Assembly (NCBI GenBank): GCA_041984235.1
Contig: JBHIYN010000001.1
Coordinates: forward strand, 248,001 to 312,000
Length of the DNA: 64,000 nt
Reading direction: 5' to 3'
Source: JBHIYN01 sp041984235
GTDB lineage: Bacteria; Pseudomonadota; Gammaproteobacteria; Ga0077536
A program made the translations under genes and the position numbers. The notes under the pieces were generated by a model that searched no databases, had not been told where the DNA came from, and saw only the letters and a list, made by a program, of their open reading frames with translations. The first letter of the stretch is position 1, and each line of letters begins with the position of its first letter. Shown piece by piece: positions 32,734 to 42,094 of the stretch.

Positions 32734-33819
32734 GTGGTCGGTAAGGTTACCGATACGGGTTCCGGCCCCCGCGAGGAGGCACGTTCCGCCATCCGCGACC
32801 TGCCGATGCCCGTCGTCTACCTGCAGCACCTCGCGCGCGAGTTCCCGGATCTCACGCGCCTGCTCGTCGGAACCGACCTCAGTCCCGGGGATCTGGGTCC
32901 GCAAGCCGGGACGATCAGCGTGCGCGACAATCTGCGCTGTGTGGCCAATGCCATGTCGCTGGCCTCGACGCCCGACTGGTACCAGGGATGGGGCGCTCGT
33001 ATCGCGGAGCACTTTCACGGTCCGTTCACGCTGGCCTGGCTGAGCGCGCCCTCGCTCGGCGCGGGTCTGGACGCATTCGCCGCCTATTTCCCGCACCGCA
33101 TTCCTTACATGGACATCCGCGCCTACTCGCATGGCGAGGAGTACGTGATCGAGTTTCTGCCCCTGGTCGAGGTGGGCGATCTGCTCCCGCTGTTGATCGA
33201 GGTGCCCATGCTCATTCTGCAGCGCTATGTCGACACGATCCGCAACGCGTCGATGAGCGAAGCGTGTATCGAGGTGACCTATCCAGCGCCTGCCTGGCGC
33301 GCGTCGTACGCCAGCGTGTTCGAGCCGCCGGTACGTTTCGACCAGACGCACAATCGTCTGCTGCTGCCGCTCGAGTGGCGAGAAGTAGTGAACCTCGGCT
33401 ACGACGAGGCGGCCTGGCATTCGGCGCGACGGAAATGCGACGACGTGGCGGGCGGATCGAGCCCGCGCGATACGCTGACCCGCGTTCGCTCCGAGATCTT
33501 CGTCACCTTCGAGCGCGTGGATGACAGGACGCGCGTGCCGACTCTGGAGCGCACGGCGGACAGCCTGCACCTGTCCCGGCGGACGCTGATCCGGCGGCTG
33601 CGCGCGCTCGGCACCACGTTTCACCAGGAGCTCGATGACGTCCGCAAGATCCTCGCACTCGAGCTTCTCGAGCGCGGTCGGCAGGTCGGAGAGATCGCTG
33701 AGTTGCTCGGCTACAGCGATCCGGGCAATTTCGCGAAGGCGTTTCGGCGCTGGTTCGGTGTGCCGCCGAGCCGGTTCAGGGACGGCCGGGCCAGCGCAGG
33801 GCATGCCACCTCGCCCTGA
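32734..33819 (+). CDS. AraC-family transcriptional regulator, second copy
   Basis: 361 residues if initiated at the GTG 32734; an ATG at 32806 (MPVVYLQHLAREFP) would give 337 residues and starts closer to family members, so the start is uncertain. The sensor domain is followed by two helix-turn-helix motifs, ADSLHLSRRTLIRRLRALG and IAELLGYSDPGNFAKAFRRW, ending GVPPSRFRDG. Only six bases separate it from the acetolactate-synthase-like stop, so it may be co-transcribed with it. It may control the convergent BVMO/luciferase-like genes, but no operator could be defined. Confidence 0.88.
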   Translation: MVGKVTDTGSGPREEARSAIRDLPMPVVYLQHLAREFPDLTRLLVGTDLSPGDLGPQAGTISVRDNLRCVANAMSLASTPDWYQGWGARIAEHFHGPFTLAWLSAPSLGAGLDAFAAYFPHRIPYMDIRAYSHGEEYVIEFLPLVEVGDLLPLLIEVPMLILQRYVDTIRNASMSEACIEVTYPAPAWRASYASVFEPPVRFDQTHNRLLLPLEWREVVNLGYDEAAWHSARRKCDDVAGGSSPRDTLTRVRSEIFVTFERVDDRTRVPTLERTADSLHLSRRTLIRRLRALGTTFHQELDDVRKILALELLERGRQVGEIAELLGYSDPGNFAKAFRRWFGVPPSRFRDGRASAGHATSP

Positions 33820-33846
33820 TTCCGGGCCGCGCGCTGCCGCGACCGT

Positions 33847-35502
33847 TCAGCGCAGATCGAAACCGCTGTATCCCGCACGGGCCGCTTCCTGCCATTGCGT
33901 GAGAAAGTCGGGCATGCCCATCGGGTAGTTGATCATCTGCCGAGCCTTGCCCGGCACTTCGGCGGCCATGTACCAGGAGTCCGCGCGGCCGAACAGGGTC
34001 GTGCTGGCGTAGTCGTCGACCCGTTTTCTCCATGCATCGTCAGCCTCCCTGGTCGATTCGATGCGCTGCCTCCCGCTGCTGCGCAGGTATTCGAGAAGCT
34101 TGACGATCTCCTCGCCGTGCAGCTCCGAGCTGCTCGGGCCGTTGCTGAGACCAGCGGGCGCGAGGGGACCGTAGACGTACAGCATGTTCGGGAAACCGTG
34201 GGTCATCGATCCGAGATAGGCGCTGACGCCGGATTTCCACGTCTCGCCGAGCGTCTTGCCGTGCGTTCCGCGGATGTTCATCGCGGTGAGACCTCCGGTG
34301 ACCATGTCGAAGCCCGTGGCCAGAACCAGGACGTCGAGCGCGTGGACCGTCCCGTCACACGTGCGCACGCCGTCGGCCGTAATCCGGTCGATGGGCGTCT
34401 CGTTGAGGTCCACCAGCTGTACGTTAGTCTGGTTGTAGACCTCGTAGTAGCGCTGCTCGAGCGACAGGCGCTTGACCCCGTACGGATGCGGCGGCACGGT
34501 CGGCGCGAGCTTCTCGGCGGTGGCCGGATCGTCGATGCGCTCGCGCACCTTGTCGCGCCAGAATTCGTAGGCGATCAGGTTGAGCTTCTCATCGGTCCAG
34601 AGCTCGGCGAAATTACCGAGCCAGGGTACGAAGCCGCCCTCGGCCCAGTACTCCTCGTACATCGCGTGGATCTGCTCGCGACTGAGGCCTTCCGCACTCA
34701 GCCCGGCGTAATCGTAGAAATCGTACTCGTAGCCGCCGAAGGTGTGCGCTCGCTTCGCGTACTTTTTCGCCAGGCCCACCTTCAGCTCGCGTTTAGCGGC
34801 ATCGTCGAGCTGGCGTTGCCGCATCGGCAAGGCCATGTTGGGGGTGCGCTGAAAGACGGTGAGCTGCTCGACGACCGGGCCGAGCTCCTGGATCACCTGC
34901 ACGCCGGTAGCGCCGGTACCGATCACGCCGACGCGCTTGCCGCGCAGGTCGACGCCTTCCTGCGGCCACTGCGCGGTGTGATGCACCGCGCCTGCGAAGC
35001 TGTCCAGCCCCTCGATGTCGGGCAGATGCGGCTTCGACCCGATCCCGGTACAGAGCACGAGATAGCGCACGGTCGCAGTGCGGCCGGTGTCGGTGCGCAC
35101 CGTCCAGCGCAGCGTCGTCTCGTCGAACTCCGCGCCGTTGACGCGGGTGTTGTAGCGGATGTCACGGCTCAGGTCGAGCTTCCGATCGACGTAACGGAAG
35201 TACTCGCGGATCTTGTCCCAGGACGGATACAGCTCGTCGAAATCCCAGTCCTGCCACAGGTCGTCGCGCGAGAACTGGTACAACGGGCCGTGCGTGTCGC
35301 AGCGTGCGCCGGGGTAGCAGTTCCAGTACCACACGCCGCCGAGCTCCGGCGCGGCCTCGTAGATCTTCACTGAGAAGCCGAGGTTGCGCAGGCGGTCGAG
35401 CTGATACAGGCCGGAGAAGCCGGCACCGACGACGAGCACGTCGAGCGTCTCGTCCGCATTATCGCCGGGTATCTCGGATGACTTGCTGATGGCCGATGAC
35501 AT
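33847..35502 (-). CDS. Baeyer-Villiger monooxygenase 2 (class I)
   Basis: 551 residues, typical length for cyclohexanone-type enzymes. FAD loop GAGFSG near residue 26, the fingerprint FAGAVHHTAQWP (FxGxxxHxxxWP), the NADPH loop GTGATG and LVLATGFDMVTGG. The N-terminal ~20 residues are variable. NADPH-dependent insertion of oxygen next to a ketone to give an ester or lactone is the expected reaction. It lies 120 bases downstream of the luciferase-like gene on the same strand. Convergent with the AraC regulator (28-base gap). Substrate class cannot be inferred, although three such genes in one island suggests cyclic ketones. Confidence 0.92.
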   Translation of the reverse strand: MSSAISKSSEIPGDNADETLDVLVVGAGFSGLYQLDRLRNLGFSVKIYEAAPELGGVWYWNCYPGARCDTHGPLYQFSRDDLWQDWDFDELYPSWDKIREYFRYVDRKLDLSRDIRYNTRVNGAEFDETTLRWTVRTDTGRTATVRYLVLCTGIGSKPHLPDIEGLDSFAGAVHHTAQWPQEGVDLRGKRVGVIGTGATGVQVIQELGPVVEQLTVFQRTPNMALPMRQRQLDDAAKRELKVGLAKKYAKRAHTFGGYEYDFYDYAGLSAEGLSREQIHAMYEEYWAEGGFVPWLGNFAELWTDEKLNLIAYEFWRDKVRERIDDPATAEKLAPTVPPHPYGVKRLSLEQRYYEVYNQTNVQLVDLNETPIDRITADGVRTCDGTVHALDVLVLATGFDMVTGGLTAMNIRGTHGKTLGETWKSGVSAYLGSMTHGFPNMLYVYGPLAPAGLSNGPSSSELHGEEIVKLLEYLRSSGRQRIESTREADDAWRKRVDDYASTTLFGRADSWYMAAEVPGKARQMINYPMGMPDFLTQWQEAARAGYSGFDLR

Positions 35503-35622
35503 GGATGCTGAGCCTCTTCTCCGGGAATTCTCGATGTGGCCGGTAGGCTAGGCCACGCGGCCGGGCGACTGAAGTGCAAGGGGTGACGCCAACTGGTGAA
35601 TGCGTGCCACCCCGGGGCTTTC

Positions 35623-36834
35623 TCAGCCCCTGAACGCGGGCATGATGTCCAGGCTGAAGCGTTCGAGCTGAACCCGCAGCTGTTCCGGCGGCATGAGGCC
35701 CTGGTCGAGGTACCAGCCGAACCACTCCGGGTCGACTTCGTCGCGCAACTCGCGGATCTGCTCCTTGACCTGCTCCACGGTGCCGACCAGGGCGAAGCGT
35801 GCTTCGACCATGCGCTCGAAGGAGATCGGCACCGGTCCGGTCTCGCCGGCCCGCCGGAAGCTCTCGAAAAAACCGAACCCGGAGAAGTAGCGCACGAAGG
35901 CGTCGCCGAGCGCCGATGCGCCCAGCTCGAACGCCTCGTCGTAGGACTCTCCGGTGTAGACCATGCGGAACGCGCCGAACTTCCGACCCAGCGCCCGTTC
36001 GCGGCCGTGGCGGGCGGACGCTTCGCGGAACTCGCGCTCGACCTCGCGGATGTTGCTGGCCGAGGCGAGGCTCCACAGCAGGATGTCTTCCTGTGCGCAC
36101 CATTCGACGGTCTCCGTGCCGCCGGAGAACGCCTGCCACAGCGGGGGATGGGGCTGCGTGTAGGGCTTGGGGACGACACAGATCCGGCGTACCGCGCCAC
36201 CGTCGTCGACCTCGTCCGGCGCGCCGTAGAGCGCCGTCCACGATGCTGCAACCGGCCAGTCGGCGATTCCCTGCTCGTGGGGGTGGGGTACCTGGTAGAA
36301 GCGGCCGCGATAGCTGATCGAGTCCTCGGTCCAGGCCATCTTCATGATGCGGTAGACCTCCTCGAACACCTCACGGTTGTGGCGATCCTGAGCGGAGCCG
36401 TCCGACGTCGCACCACCGACGCCGTACTGCTGGCCCAGCACCTTCACCCAGCGATCCTGGTAGCCGCGGCCGATGCCGGCGATAAAACGCCCCTTGCTCA
36501 GGTGGTCGAGCATCGCGATCTCTTCGGCCAGCCGAATCGGATCCCAGGCCGGCAGCGCGAGCACCAGCGTGGCGAGCTTGATACGCCGTGTACGTGCCGC
36601 GAGATCGGCGAGGAAGACGAGCGGCGAGACGGACATCTCGAGCCCCTCGGAGTGAAAGTGGTGCTCGGTCAAGGTCACCGCATCGAACCCGGTGCGGTCC
36701 GCGTACTCGGTAATCTCGCGCACCTGGTCGAGCATCGTCTGCACCCGCTCGACGTTGCGGCCTATCGGGCGCATCGATGCGCGCTCCTGGTAGGTTGCGG
36801 GGACGGTGGGGAGCATGAAGAGCATGAAGTTCAT
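35623..36834 (-). CDS. LLM-class (luciferase-like) flavin-dependent oxidoreductase 3
   Basis: 403 residues. MNFMLFMLPTVPATYQERASM, then TLTEHHFHSEGLEMSVSP, PAWDPIRLAEEIAMLDHLSKGR, GIGRGYQDRW and HPPLWQAFSGGTE. Closest in this window to the enzyme at 24477. Upstream of the BVMO gene on the same strand and probably co-transcribed with it (120-base gap without an obvious terminator). The intergenic region above it (36835-37013) holds nothing I can identify. Probably supplies or consumes a BVMO substrate. Confidence 0.87.
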   Translation of the reverse strand: MNFMLFMLPTVPATYQERASMRPIGRNVERVQTMLDQVREITEYADRTGFDAVTLTEHHFHSEGLEMSVSPLVFLADLAARTRRIKLATLVLALPAWDPIRLAEEIAMLDHLSKGRFIAGIGRGYQDRWVKVLGQQYGVGGATSDGSAQDRHNREVFEEVYRIMKMAWTEDSISYRGRFYQVPHPHEQGIADWPVAASWTALYGAPDEVDDGGAVRRICVVPKPYTQPHPPLWQAFSGGTETVEWCAQEDILLWSLASASNIREVEREFREASARHGRERALGRKFGAFRMVYTGESYDEAFELGASALGDAFVRYFSGFGFFESFRRAGETGPVPISFERMVEARFALVGTVEQVKEQIRELRDEVDPEWFGWYLDQGLMPPEQLRVQLERFSLDIMPAFRG

Positions 36835-37013
36835 GGCGATACCGGGTCTGCTTGCGATGGAGGGGCGATCGCACGGTTACGCTGTTACCGTTCCGCGTTC
36901 GTGCGCGACGAGCGTAGCCGCCGGGCACCGTCGGGCGAAGCGTCACGCCTGCCACAATCCTGTGATCCGGTGCCAGCGTTCCGCGCCTCGCCGGCGCAGC
37001 GGTCAAGCTCGCC

Positions 37014-37694
37014 TCAGAAGTCGCGCAGGTACTGCCAGCCCGTCTTGCGCATCAGCAATCGGTGCCGTGGTCCCGGCGCGTCGAAATCCAGCGATTCGTA
37101 GCCGGCGTCTTCGGCGTAGAGGGTGCAGCGGCCCTCGGCGACCGGCACCAGGCGCGGCACGAAGCGCTGCGGGGCACGCGCGCCGAGGCGCGCGGCGAGC
37201 GTGGCGCTGTCTGCCGCGGTGCCGAATTCGAGCAGGGTGACGTAGGTCGGCGCCGGCAGGTCCATCTCGCCCGCGGCGTGGCGTTCGAGCACCGCGGCCG
37301 GGGTCAGCCAGCGGTAATCGACGATCTCCGACTGGTCGATCCGGATCGGCACGGCGGGCGCGACGCGCGCGCCGAAGAACCAGGTCGCGAAGCGCTTGGG
37401 CAGCTCGACCGGGGTGGTCCAGTGGGCGAAGGGCAGCATCGCCCCGGGATCGAGCTCGAGGCCGGTTTCCTCGAGCGCCTCGCGCACCGCCGCGCGCCTC
37501 GCGGCGTCCAGATCCGAGCCGCCGTCCGCGGGCAGGTCGACGGCGTCGACGCGGCCGCCCGGGAACACCCAGGCGCCACCGTGGAAGGCAATCTTGTCGT
37601 TCCTGCGCAGCATCAGCACCTCCAGCGCGTCGGGGCCGTCGCGCACGACGACGACCGAGGCGGAGGGCCTGGCGGGAGCGGGTGAGTCGGTCAT
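37014..37694 (-). CDS. NUDIX hydrolase, NUDT19-like
   Basis: 226 residues from the ATG at 37694. The Nudix box is split: GGAWVFPGGRVDAVD is followed by an insertion and then AAVREALEETGLEL, which supplies the metal-binding REALEET half. This split box with VFPGG is characteristic of the NUDT19/NUDT7-related CoA and acyl-CoA diphosphatases. Given the setting it may trim CoA esters. The gene is followed upstream on the same strand by the broken P450 (gap 46 bases). Confidence 0.85.
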   Translation of the reverse strand: MTDSPAPARPSASVVVVRDGPDALEVLMLRRNDKIAFHGGAWVFPGGRVDAVDLPADGGSDLDAARRAAVREALEETGLELDPGAMLPFAHWTTPVELPKRFATWFFGARVAPAVPIRIDQSEIVDYRWLTPAAVLERHAAGEMDLPAPTYVTLLEFGTAADSATLAARLGARAPQRFVPRLVPVAEGRCTLYAEDAGYESLDFDAPGPRHRLLMRKTGWQYLRDF

Positions 37695-37740
37695 GGTGCG
37701 CCAGTATAACCGCGCTCCCCGCGGCGACCGCTGAGCGCGG

Positions 37741-38933
37741 TCAGTGCCGCCAGCACAGCGGCAGCGTGTCGGGGCCGCGCACGAACCAGTTGTCGTTCCA
37801 GTCGACCGAGTCACTGGCACGCTCGAAACGGTGCAGCCGCGGTACCAGCCACTCCAGGGCGACGCGTGCCTCGAGGCGCCCGAGGTGTGCGCCCAGGCAG
37901 TGGTGGATGCCCATGCCGAAGCCGACCTGCCCGCCGGTATGGCGGGTGACGTCGAAGCGCTGCGGCGCGCTGAACTTGTCCTCGTCGTGGTTGGCCGAGC
38001 CGAGCAGCGCTACCACGTCGTCGCCGGCCGCTATGCGCTGCCCCGCGATCACGACCTCGCGCAGGGCCCGCCGGTAGACGCCCTGGACCGGCGAGCAGTA
38101 GCGCAGTCCTTCTTCGATGGCATTCGGAATGCGCGCCGGATCCTCGCGCAGCAGCTCGAGCTGGTCGGGATGGGCGAGCAGGGCGATGACCATGCCGCCG
38201 ATGAGGTTGGTGGTGGTCTCGTTGCCGCCGGTCAAGAGCAGGATGGCGTAGGCGATCAGCTCGCGGCGCGTGACACGGCCCGCGGCCTCCGCCCGCAGCA
38301 ACACGCTGAGGATGTCGTTACGGCCAGCGGCGTCCGTGCTGCGCTGCTCGAAGACCTCGCCGAACCAGGCAATGAGCTCGTGCACGCCGGCGCGGGCGCG
38401 CTCCCAGGCCGGTCCTTCGCGATCGTTGAGGATCTTGATCAGGCAGACCAGTGCTTGAAGTCGTCGTGACGCGCGCGGTCGATGTCGAGCAGCTCGGCGA
38501 TGACCGTCACCGGTAGCGGTACGCTGAGATCGCGGACCAGGTCGAACCGATCACGCCGCTCCAGCGCCTGCCCGAGCCCGTCGACCAGCGCGCGGATGCG
38601 CGGCTCCAGCTCGCGCAGCGGCCGCATGCGGAACTCGTCCTGCAGGATGCGGCGCAGGCGGGTGTGCTCGGGCGGGTCGCTGGTGATGACGCTGTGCCCG
38701 CCACGCGAGTCGCCGTCGCGGCCCGGCGCCTGGCGCCGCATGGCAATGGAGGAGAAGGTCTGCGGGTCGCGCAGCACCGTGGCGACGTCCTCGTAGCGCG
38801 CGACCAGCCACGCGTTCAGCGCGGGCATCCACAGCACTGGCCGCTGCGCGCGCAACCACGCGAAGTAGGGCCAGGGGTCGCGCCGCACCCCGGGTGCGAG
38901 CAGGTCCACGGTCGACGGATCGTAGGCGGCCAT
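37741..38933 (-). pseudogene. Cytochrome P450, frameshifted
   Basis: Two adjoining frames together make one P450. The N-terminal part (38933 down to the TGA at 38439-38441) starts MAAYDPSTVDLLAPG and ends FKHWSA; the C-terminal part reads on in another frame as ALVCLIKILNDREGPAW and HELIAWF. All P450 marks are present across the join: the I-helix LLLTGGNETT, ExxR as EGLRY, and the heme loop FGMGIHHCLGAHLG. The break is at about 38440-38455. No slippery heptamer is seen. It would be about 395 residues if repaired. It is either a recent pseudogene or an assembly error. Divergent from BVMO 3. Confidence 0.85.
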
Positions 38934-39087
38934 GGCCCAGCTTAACCCGCGTCCGTCCTGGTGTGCGCGAGGCGCTTGCCGCCGCGCGCCCGCGCCGCTC
39001 GTTTGCCGCGCTGCAGCAGGCGATGATGTTCGTACACGGCGACAACATCCGCTAGAGTCCGGCCTACGTACTCGAGGAGATCCCGCC

Positions 39088-40926
39088 ATGGCAACCCGAC
39101 CGGACATCAGCGCCGACCTGCCCAGCCTGCCGACCACCGAGGAGCTCGGCTTCGACCCGCTGCAATTGCGCCGTCGCTACCGCGAGGAGCGCGACCGGCG
39201 CCTGCGACCGGAAGGCAACGACCAGTACCGCGAGGTCAGCGGCGAGCTCGAGCGCTTCGTCGAAGACCCCTACATCGAGGAAGTCCTCGAGCGCGATCCG
39301 ATCAGCGAGTCGGTCGAGGTCGTGATCATCGGCGGCGGCTTCGGCGGCCAGCTCGCCGCGGCCAACCTGCACAAGCGCGGCATCGACGACATCCGCATCA
39401 TCGAGAAGGCGGGCGATTTCGGCGGCACCTGGTACTGGAACCGCTATCCCGGCGCGCAGTGTGACATCGAGTCCTATGTCTACCTGCCGCTGCTGGAAGA
39501 GACCGGCTACATACCGCAGGAGAAGTACTCCTTCCAGCCCGAGATCCTGGAGCACGCACGGCGCATCGGGCGGCATTACGACCTCTACCCGAGGACCTGC
39601 TTCCAGACCCAGATCACCGAAGTGCGCTGGCACGAGGACGAACAGCGCTGGCACGTCAGCACCGACCGTGGCGACCTGTTCCGGGCGCGTTTCGTGGTCA
39701 TGTCCAGCGGCCCGCTGAACCGGCCCAAGCTGCCCGGCATTCCCGGCATCGAGAAGTTTCGGGGCCACACGTTCCACACCAGCCGCTGGGACTACGACTA
39801 CACCGGCGGCAGCTCGAGCACGAAGCTCGACAAGCTCGGCGACAAGCGGGTCGGCATCATCGGTACCGGCGCCACCGCCATCCAGTGCGTGTCGCGTCTC
39901 GGCGAGTCGGCGAAGCAGCTCTACGTGTTCCAGCGCACGCCGTCGGCGATCGACGAGCGCGGCAACAAGCCGACCGACCCGGAATGGGTCAAGACCCTCA
40001 AGCCCGGCTGGCAGGCCGAGCGCAACCATAACTTCGTCTCCATCCTGAGCGGCGTGCCGCAGGAGGAGGACCTGGTCAACGATCGCTGGACGGACCTGTT
40101 CAAGGCGCTGGCCAAGCTGCTCGCCGCCGGCGGCAACTCGGAGATGTCGATGGAGGACGTCGCGTTGATGTCCGAGATCGCCGACTACAAGAAGATGAAT
40201 GAGATTCGCGCGCGCGTCGAGCACAGCGTCGCCGACGGCGAGACGGCCGAGCAGCTCAAGCCCTGGTACCGTCAGTGGTGCAAGCGGCCGACTTTCAACG
40301 ACGAGTTCCTGCCCACCTTCAACCGCCCCAACGTGACCCTGGTCGATACCCTGGGGCAGGGCGTGGAGCGCGTCACCGAGCACGGCGTCGTGGTCAACGG
40401 CGTCGAGTACCCGGTCGACTGCCTGATCTTCGCCACCGGCTTCGAGGTCGGTACCGCCTACACCCGGCGCGCCGAGTTCGAGGTCTACGGCCGCGGCGGC
40501 GTGTCCCTGGCCGACTACTGGGCGGACGGTATGAAGACCTACCACGGCCTGCTCAGCCACGGTTTTCCCAACTGCTTCCACATGGGCCTGACCCAGACCG
40601 GTCTCGCGCCCAACTTCACCTACATGCTGGACGGCCAGTCCAACCACGTCAGCTACATCATCGACCAGGTGCGTGCGCGCGACGCGGTCACCGTCGAGCC
40701 GACCGTGGCCGCCGAGGCCGACTGGGTGGCGACCGTCAACAAGCCGAACTTCATGTCGGAGTACCTGCGCGAGTGCACCCCCGGTTACTACAACTCGGAG
40801 GGCCAGGCGGCGGGCGATGGCAACGGATTCTTCGAGGGAATCTACGGCGAAGGCGCGGTGCAGTTCTACCAGCTCCTCGCCGACTGGCGCGAAGCCGGCG
40901 ACATGGAAGGCCTCGAGCTCGGCTGA
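39088..40926 (+). CDS. Baeyer-Villiger monooxygenase 3 with N-terminal extension
   Basis: 612 residues from the ATG at 39088 (GAGGAGA just upstream). About 75 residues precede the FAD loop GGGFGG; this extension, with a second acidic helix, is seen in the longer BVMOs of terpenoid lactone pathways (PtlE/PenE type). The fingerprint is FRGHTFHTSRWDYD, the NADPH loop GTGATA and FATGFEVGTAY. It differs from the other two BVMOs in length and motifs, so the three are not recent duplicates. Divergent from the P450 pseudogene; the 154-base gap between them shows no recognisable operator. Confidence 0.92.
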   Translation: MATRPDISADLPSLPTTEELGFDPLQLRRRYREERDRRLRPEGNDQYREVSGELERFVEDPYIEEVLERDPISESVEVVIIGGGFGGQLAAANLHKRGIDDIRIIEKAGDFGGTWYWNRYPGAQCDIESYVYLPLLEETGYIPQEKYSFQPEILEHARRIGRHYDLYPRTCFQTQITEVRWHEDEQRWHVSTDRGDLFRARFVVMSSGPLNRPKLPGIPGIEKFRGHTFHTSRWDYDYTGGSSSTKLDKLGDKRVGIIGTGATAIQCVSRLGESAKQLYVFQRTPSAIDERGNKPTDPEWVKTLKPGWQAERNHNFVSILSGVPQEEDLVNDRWTDLFKALAKLLAAGGNSEMSMEDVALMSEIADYKKMNEIRARVEHSVADGETAEQLKPWYRQWCKRPTFNDEFLPTFNRPNVTLVDTLGQGVERVTEHGVVVNGVEYPVDCLIFATGFEVGTAYTRRAEFEVYGRGGVSLADYWADGMKTYHGLLSHGFPNCFHMGLTQTGLAPNFTYMLDGQSNHVSYIIDQVRARDAVTVEPTVAAEADWVATVNKPNFMSEYLRECTPGYYNSEGQAAGDGNGFFEGIYGEGAVQFYQLLADWREAGDMEGLELG

Positions 40927-41121
40927 TTGACGGGGACATTCCGCCTTTACCGGACGTCGATGCGGCGGACGGGGACCGCGAGACGAACCCTCCGGGCTCG
41001 AGGCCATCGAGCCCGAGGGAGCGCGCGGAACCGGCCGTAGCGGCGCGCAGCCCGGCGCCCCGTCGCCCGCCCGCGGACGACGGCGCGCAGCATGGTCGCC
41101 ACGGCGTAGTCGCGTGAACCC

Positions 41122-41595
41122 GTGAAGCGCACGATCACCGGCTACCACCGCGACGCCGAGCGGGACTGGGTCGCCGAGCTCGACTGCTTTCACAACCAGC
41201 ACGTCCGCCACAAGCCGCCCTTTACCCTGCGCCCGTGGGTGGAATCGGCAGCCGGACGCGAGGCGCACCTGGGCCACGCGCTGGATTGCGTGCTGTGCGA
41301 CCGCGGCGAGCTGCCGGACGGGCTGGAGCCATACCGGCGCACGCCGGAGTTCACTGAACGAACCGTGCCCGCCGGCCTGCTGAAACACCACGCGACCAAA
41401 CGCGGCGTGTGGGGCCGGCTGGTCGTGCTCGAGGGCGCGCTCGAGTACGTCGTCGAAGAGCCCGTGCAACAGGCACGCCTGCTGGCCGGCGGGGAGCACG
41501 CGATCATCGTTCCCGAAGCGCTGCACGCCGTGCGGCCGCGCGGCGCGGTGCGCTTCTACGTCGAGTTTCTCACGCGGCCGGCGGCGCCGGACTGA
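41122..41595 (+). CDS. DUF3565-DUF1971 fusion protein
   Basis: 157 residues starting with GTG at 41122. The first ~60 residues (MKRTITGYHRDAERDWVAEL, FHNQHVRHKPPF, CVLCDRGELPDG) match DUF3565; the rest (YRRTPEFTERTVPAGLLKHH, GVWGRLVVLEG) matches DUF1971, a cupin-like domain often found before TehB. The conserved Cys/His residues suggest metal or redox binding. The two domains are normally separate or joined in this order, so this is a recognised fusion. The 195-base gap upstream contains a degenerate GGGGACATTCCGCCTTT at about 40932-40948 resembling the repeat family. Confidence 0.8.
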   Translation: MKRTITGYHRDAERDWVAELDCFHNQHVRHKPPFTLRPWVESAAGREAHLGHALDCVLCDRGELPDGLEPYRRTPEFTERTVPAGLLKHHATKRGVWGRLVVLEGALEYVVEEPVQQARLLAGGEHAIIVPEALHAVRPRGAVRFYVEFLTRPAAPD

Positions 41596-41684
41596 GCGCC
41601 GTCGGGCGTCCGTGATTCAAACCCTGTGGCGGGCGATTTCGCCGTTCCGCGCTGGGTGCGTGCGAAGGCCGCGCCCGGTCGCGT

Positions 41685-42041
41685 TCAGCCGAGATCCGAC
41701 TCGTGATCCTCCATCACCGTGAAACGAATCGACGATCGATCGAAGAGCTTCTCCTCGTCGGCCGCGATGATGGCGGCGGTATCCGGGTCGGTCAGGTAGG
41801 CCATGCCCTGCTCGAAATCGGCTTCGTCGTCGAACCACAGCTCGGTGAGCACATCGTAGGGTGCTTCGTCGTCGGCGCTGTAGACGTCATTGCCGTACGG
41901 CCTGAGGAAGTGCCGCACGTAGCGCTTCATGTTCGGCACCTTGCTGATCCCCAGCGGTGCGTGCGTGGTCTCGTAGTAGGCGATGAAGTCCTCAATGCTC
42001 ATGCCGGGTTTGCGCTTGATCAGAACCATGACCTTGAACAT
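41685..42041 (-). CDS. EthD-like dimeric alpha-beta barrel protein 1
   Basis: 118 residues starting MFKVMVLIKRKPGMSIEDFIAYYETTHAPLG, a good match to the EthD domain (PF07110). The end ENxSxRFTVMEDHESDLG region is less conserved. Small dimeric enzymes or accessory proteins of this fold accompany P450 or polyketide-type oxygenases (EthD with the EthB P450). Here a pair of EthD genes lies about 3 kb from a broken P450. A shorter relative is next door (42095-42436). Confidence 0.78.
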   Translation of the reverse strand: MFKVMVLIKRKPGMSIEDFIAYYETTHAPLGISKVPNMKRYVRHFLRPYGNDVYSADDEAPYDVLTELWFDDEADFEQGMAYLTDPDTAAIIAADEEKLFDRSSIRFTVMEDHESDLG

Positions 42042-42094
42042 GCGGGCCTGCTCCGTGGTGAGTTGGCGGTTGGCGACGTCGTGCGCGGCGGCGC

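Noticed and set aside
30196..33804. A 1202-codon open frame on the minus strand
   Set aside because: It is antisense to the acetolactate-synthase-like and AraC genes and arises from GC-rich codon use; only its last 163 codons (the cupin) have family motifs and a ribosome-binding site.
38439..38460. Programmed ribosomal frameshift in the P450 gene
   Set aside because: There is no slippery heptamer or following stable structure at the junction, and the family is not known to use frameshifting.
39064..41526. An 820-codon minus-strand open frame (and similar ones at 5230-7572 and 57102-59417)
   Set aside because: Each is opposite well-recognised genes, is rich in Arg/Gly/Ala/His/Val of the kind produced by antisense reading, and has no known motif or start signal.
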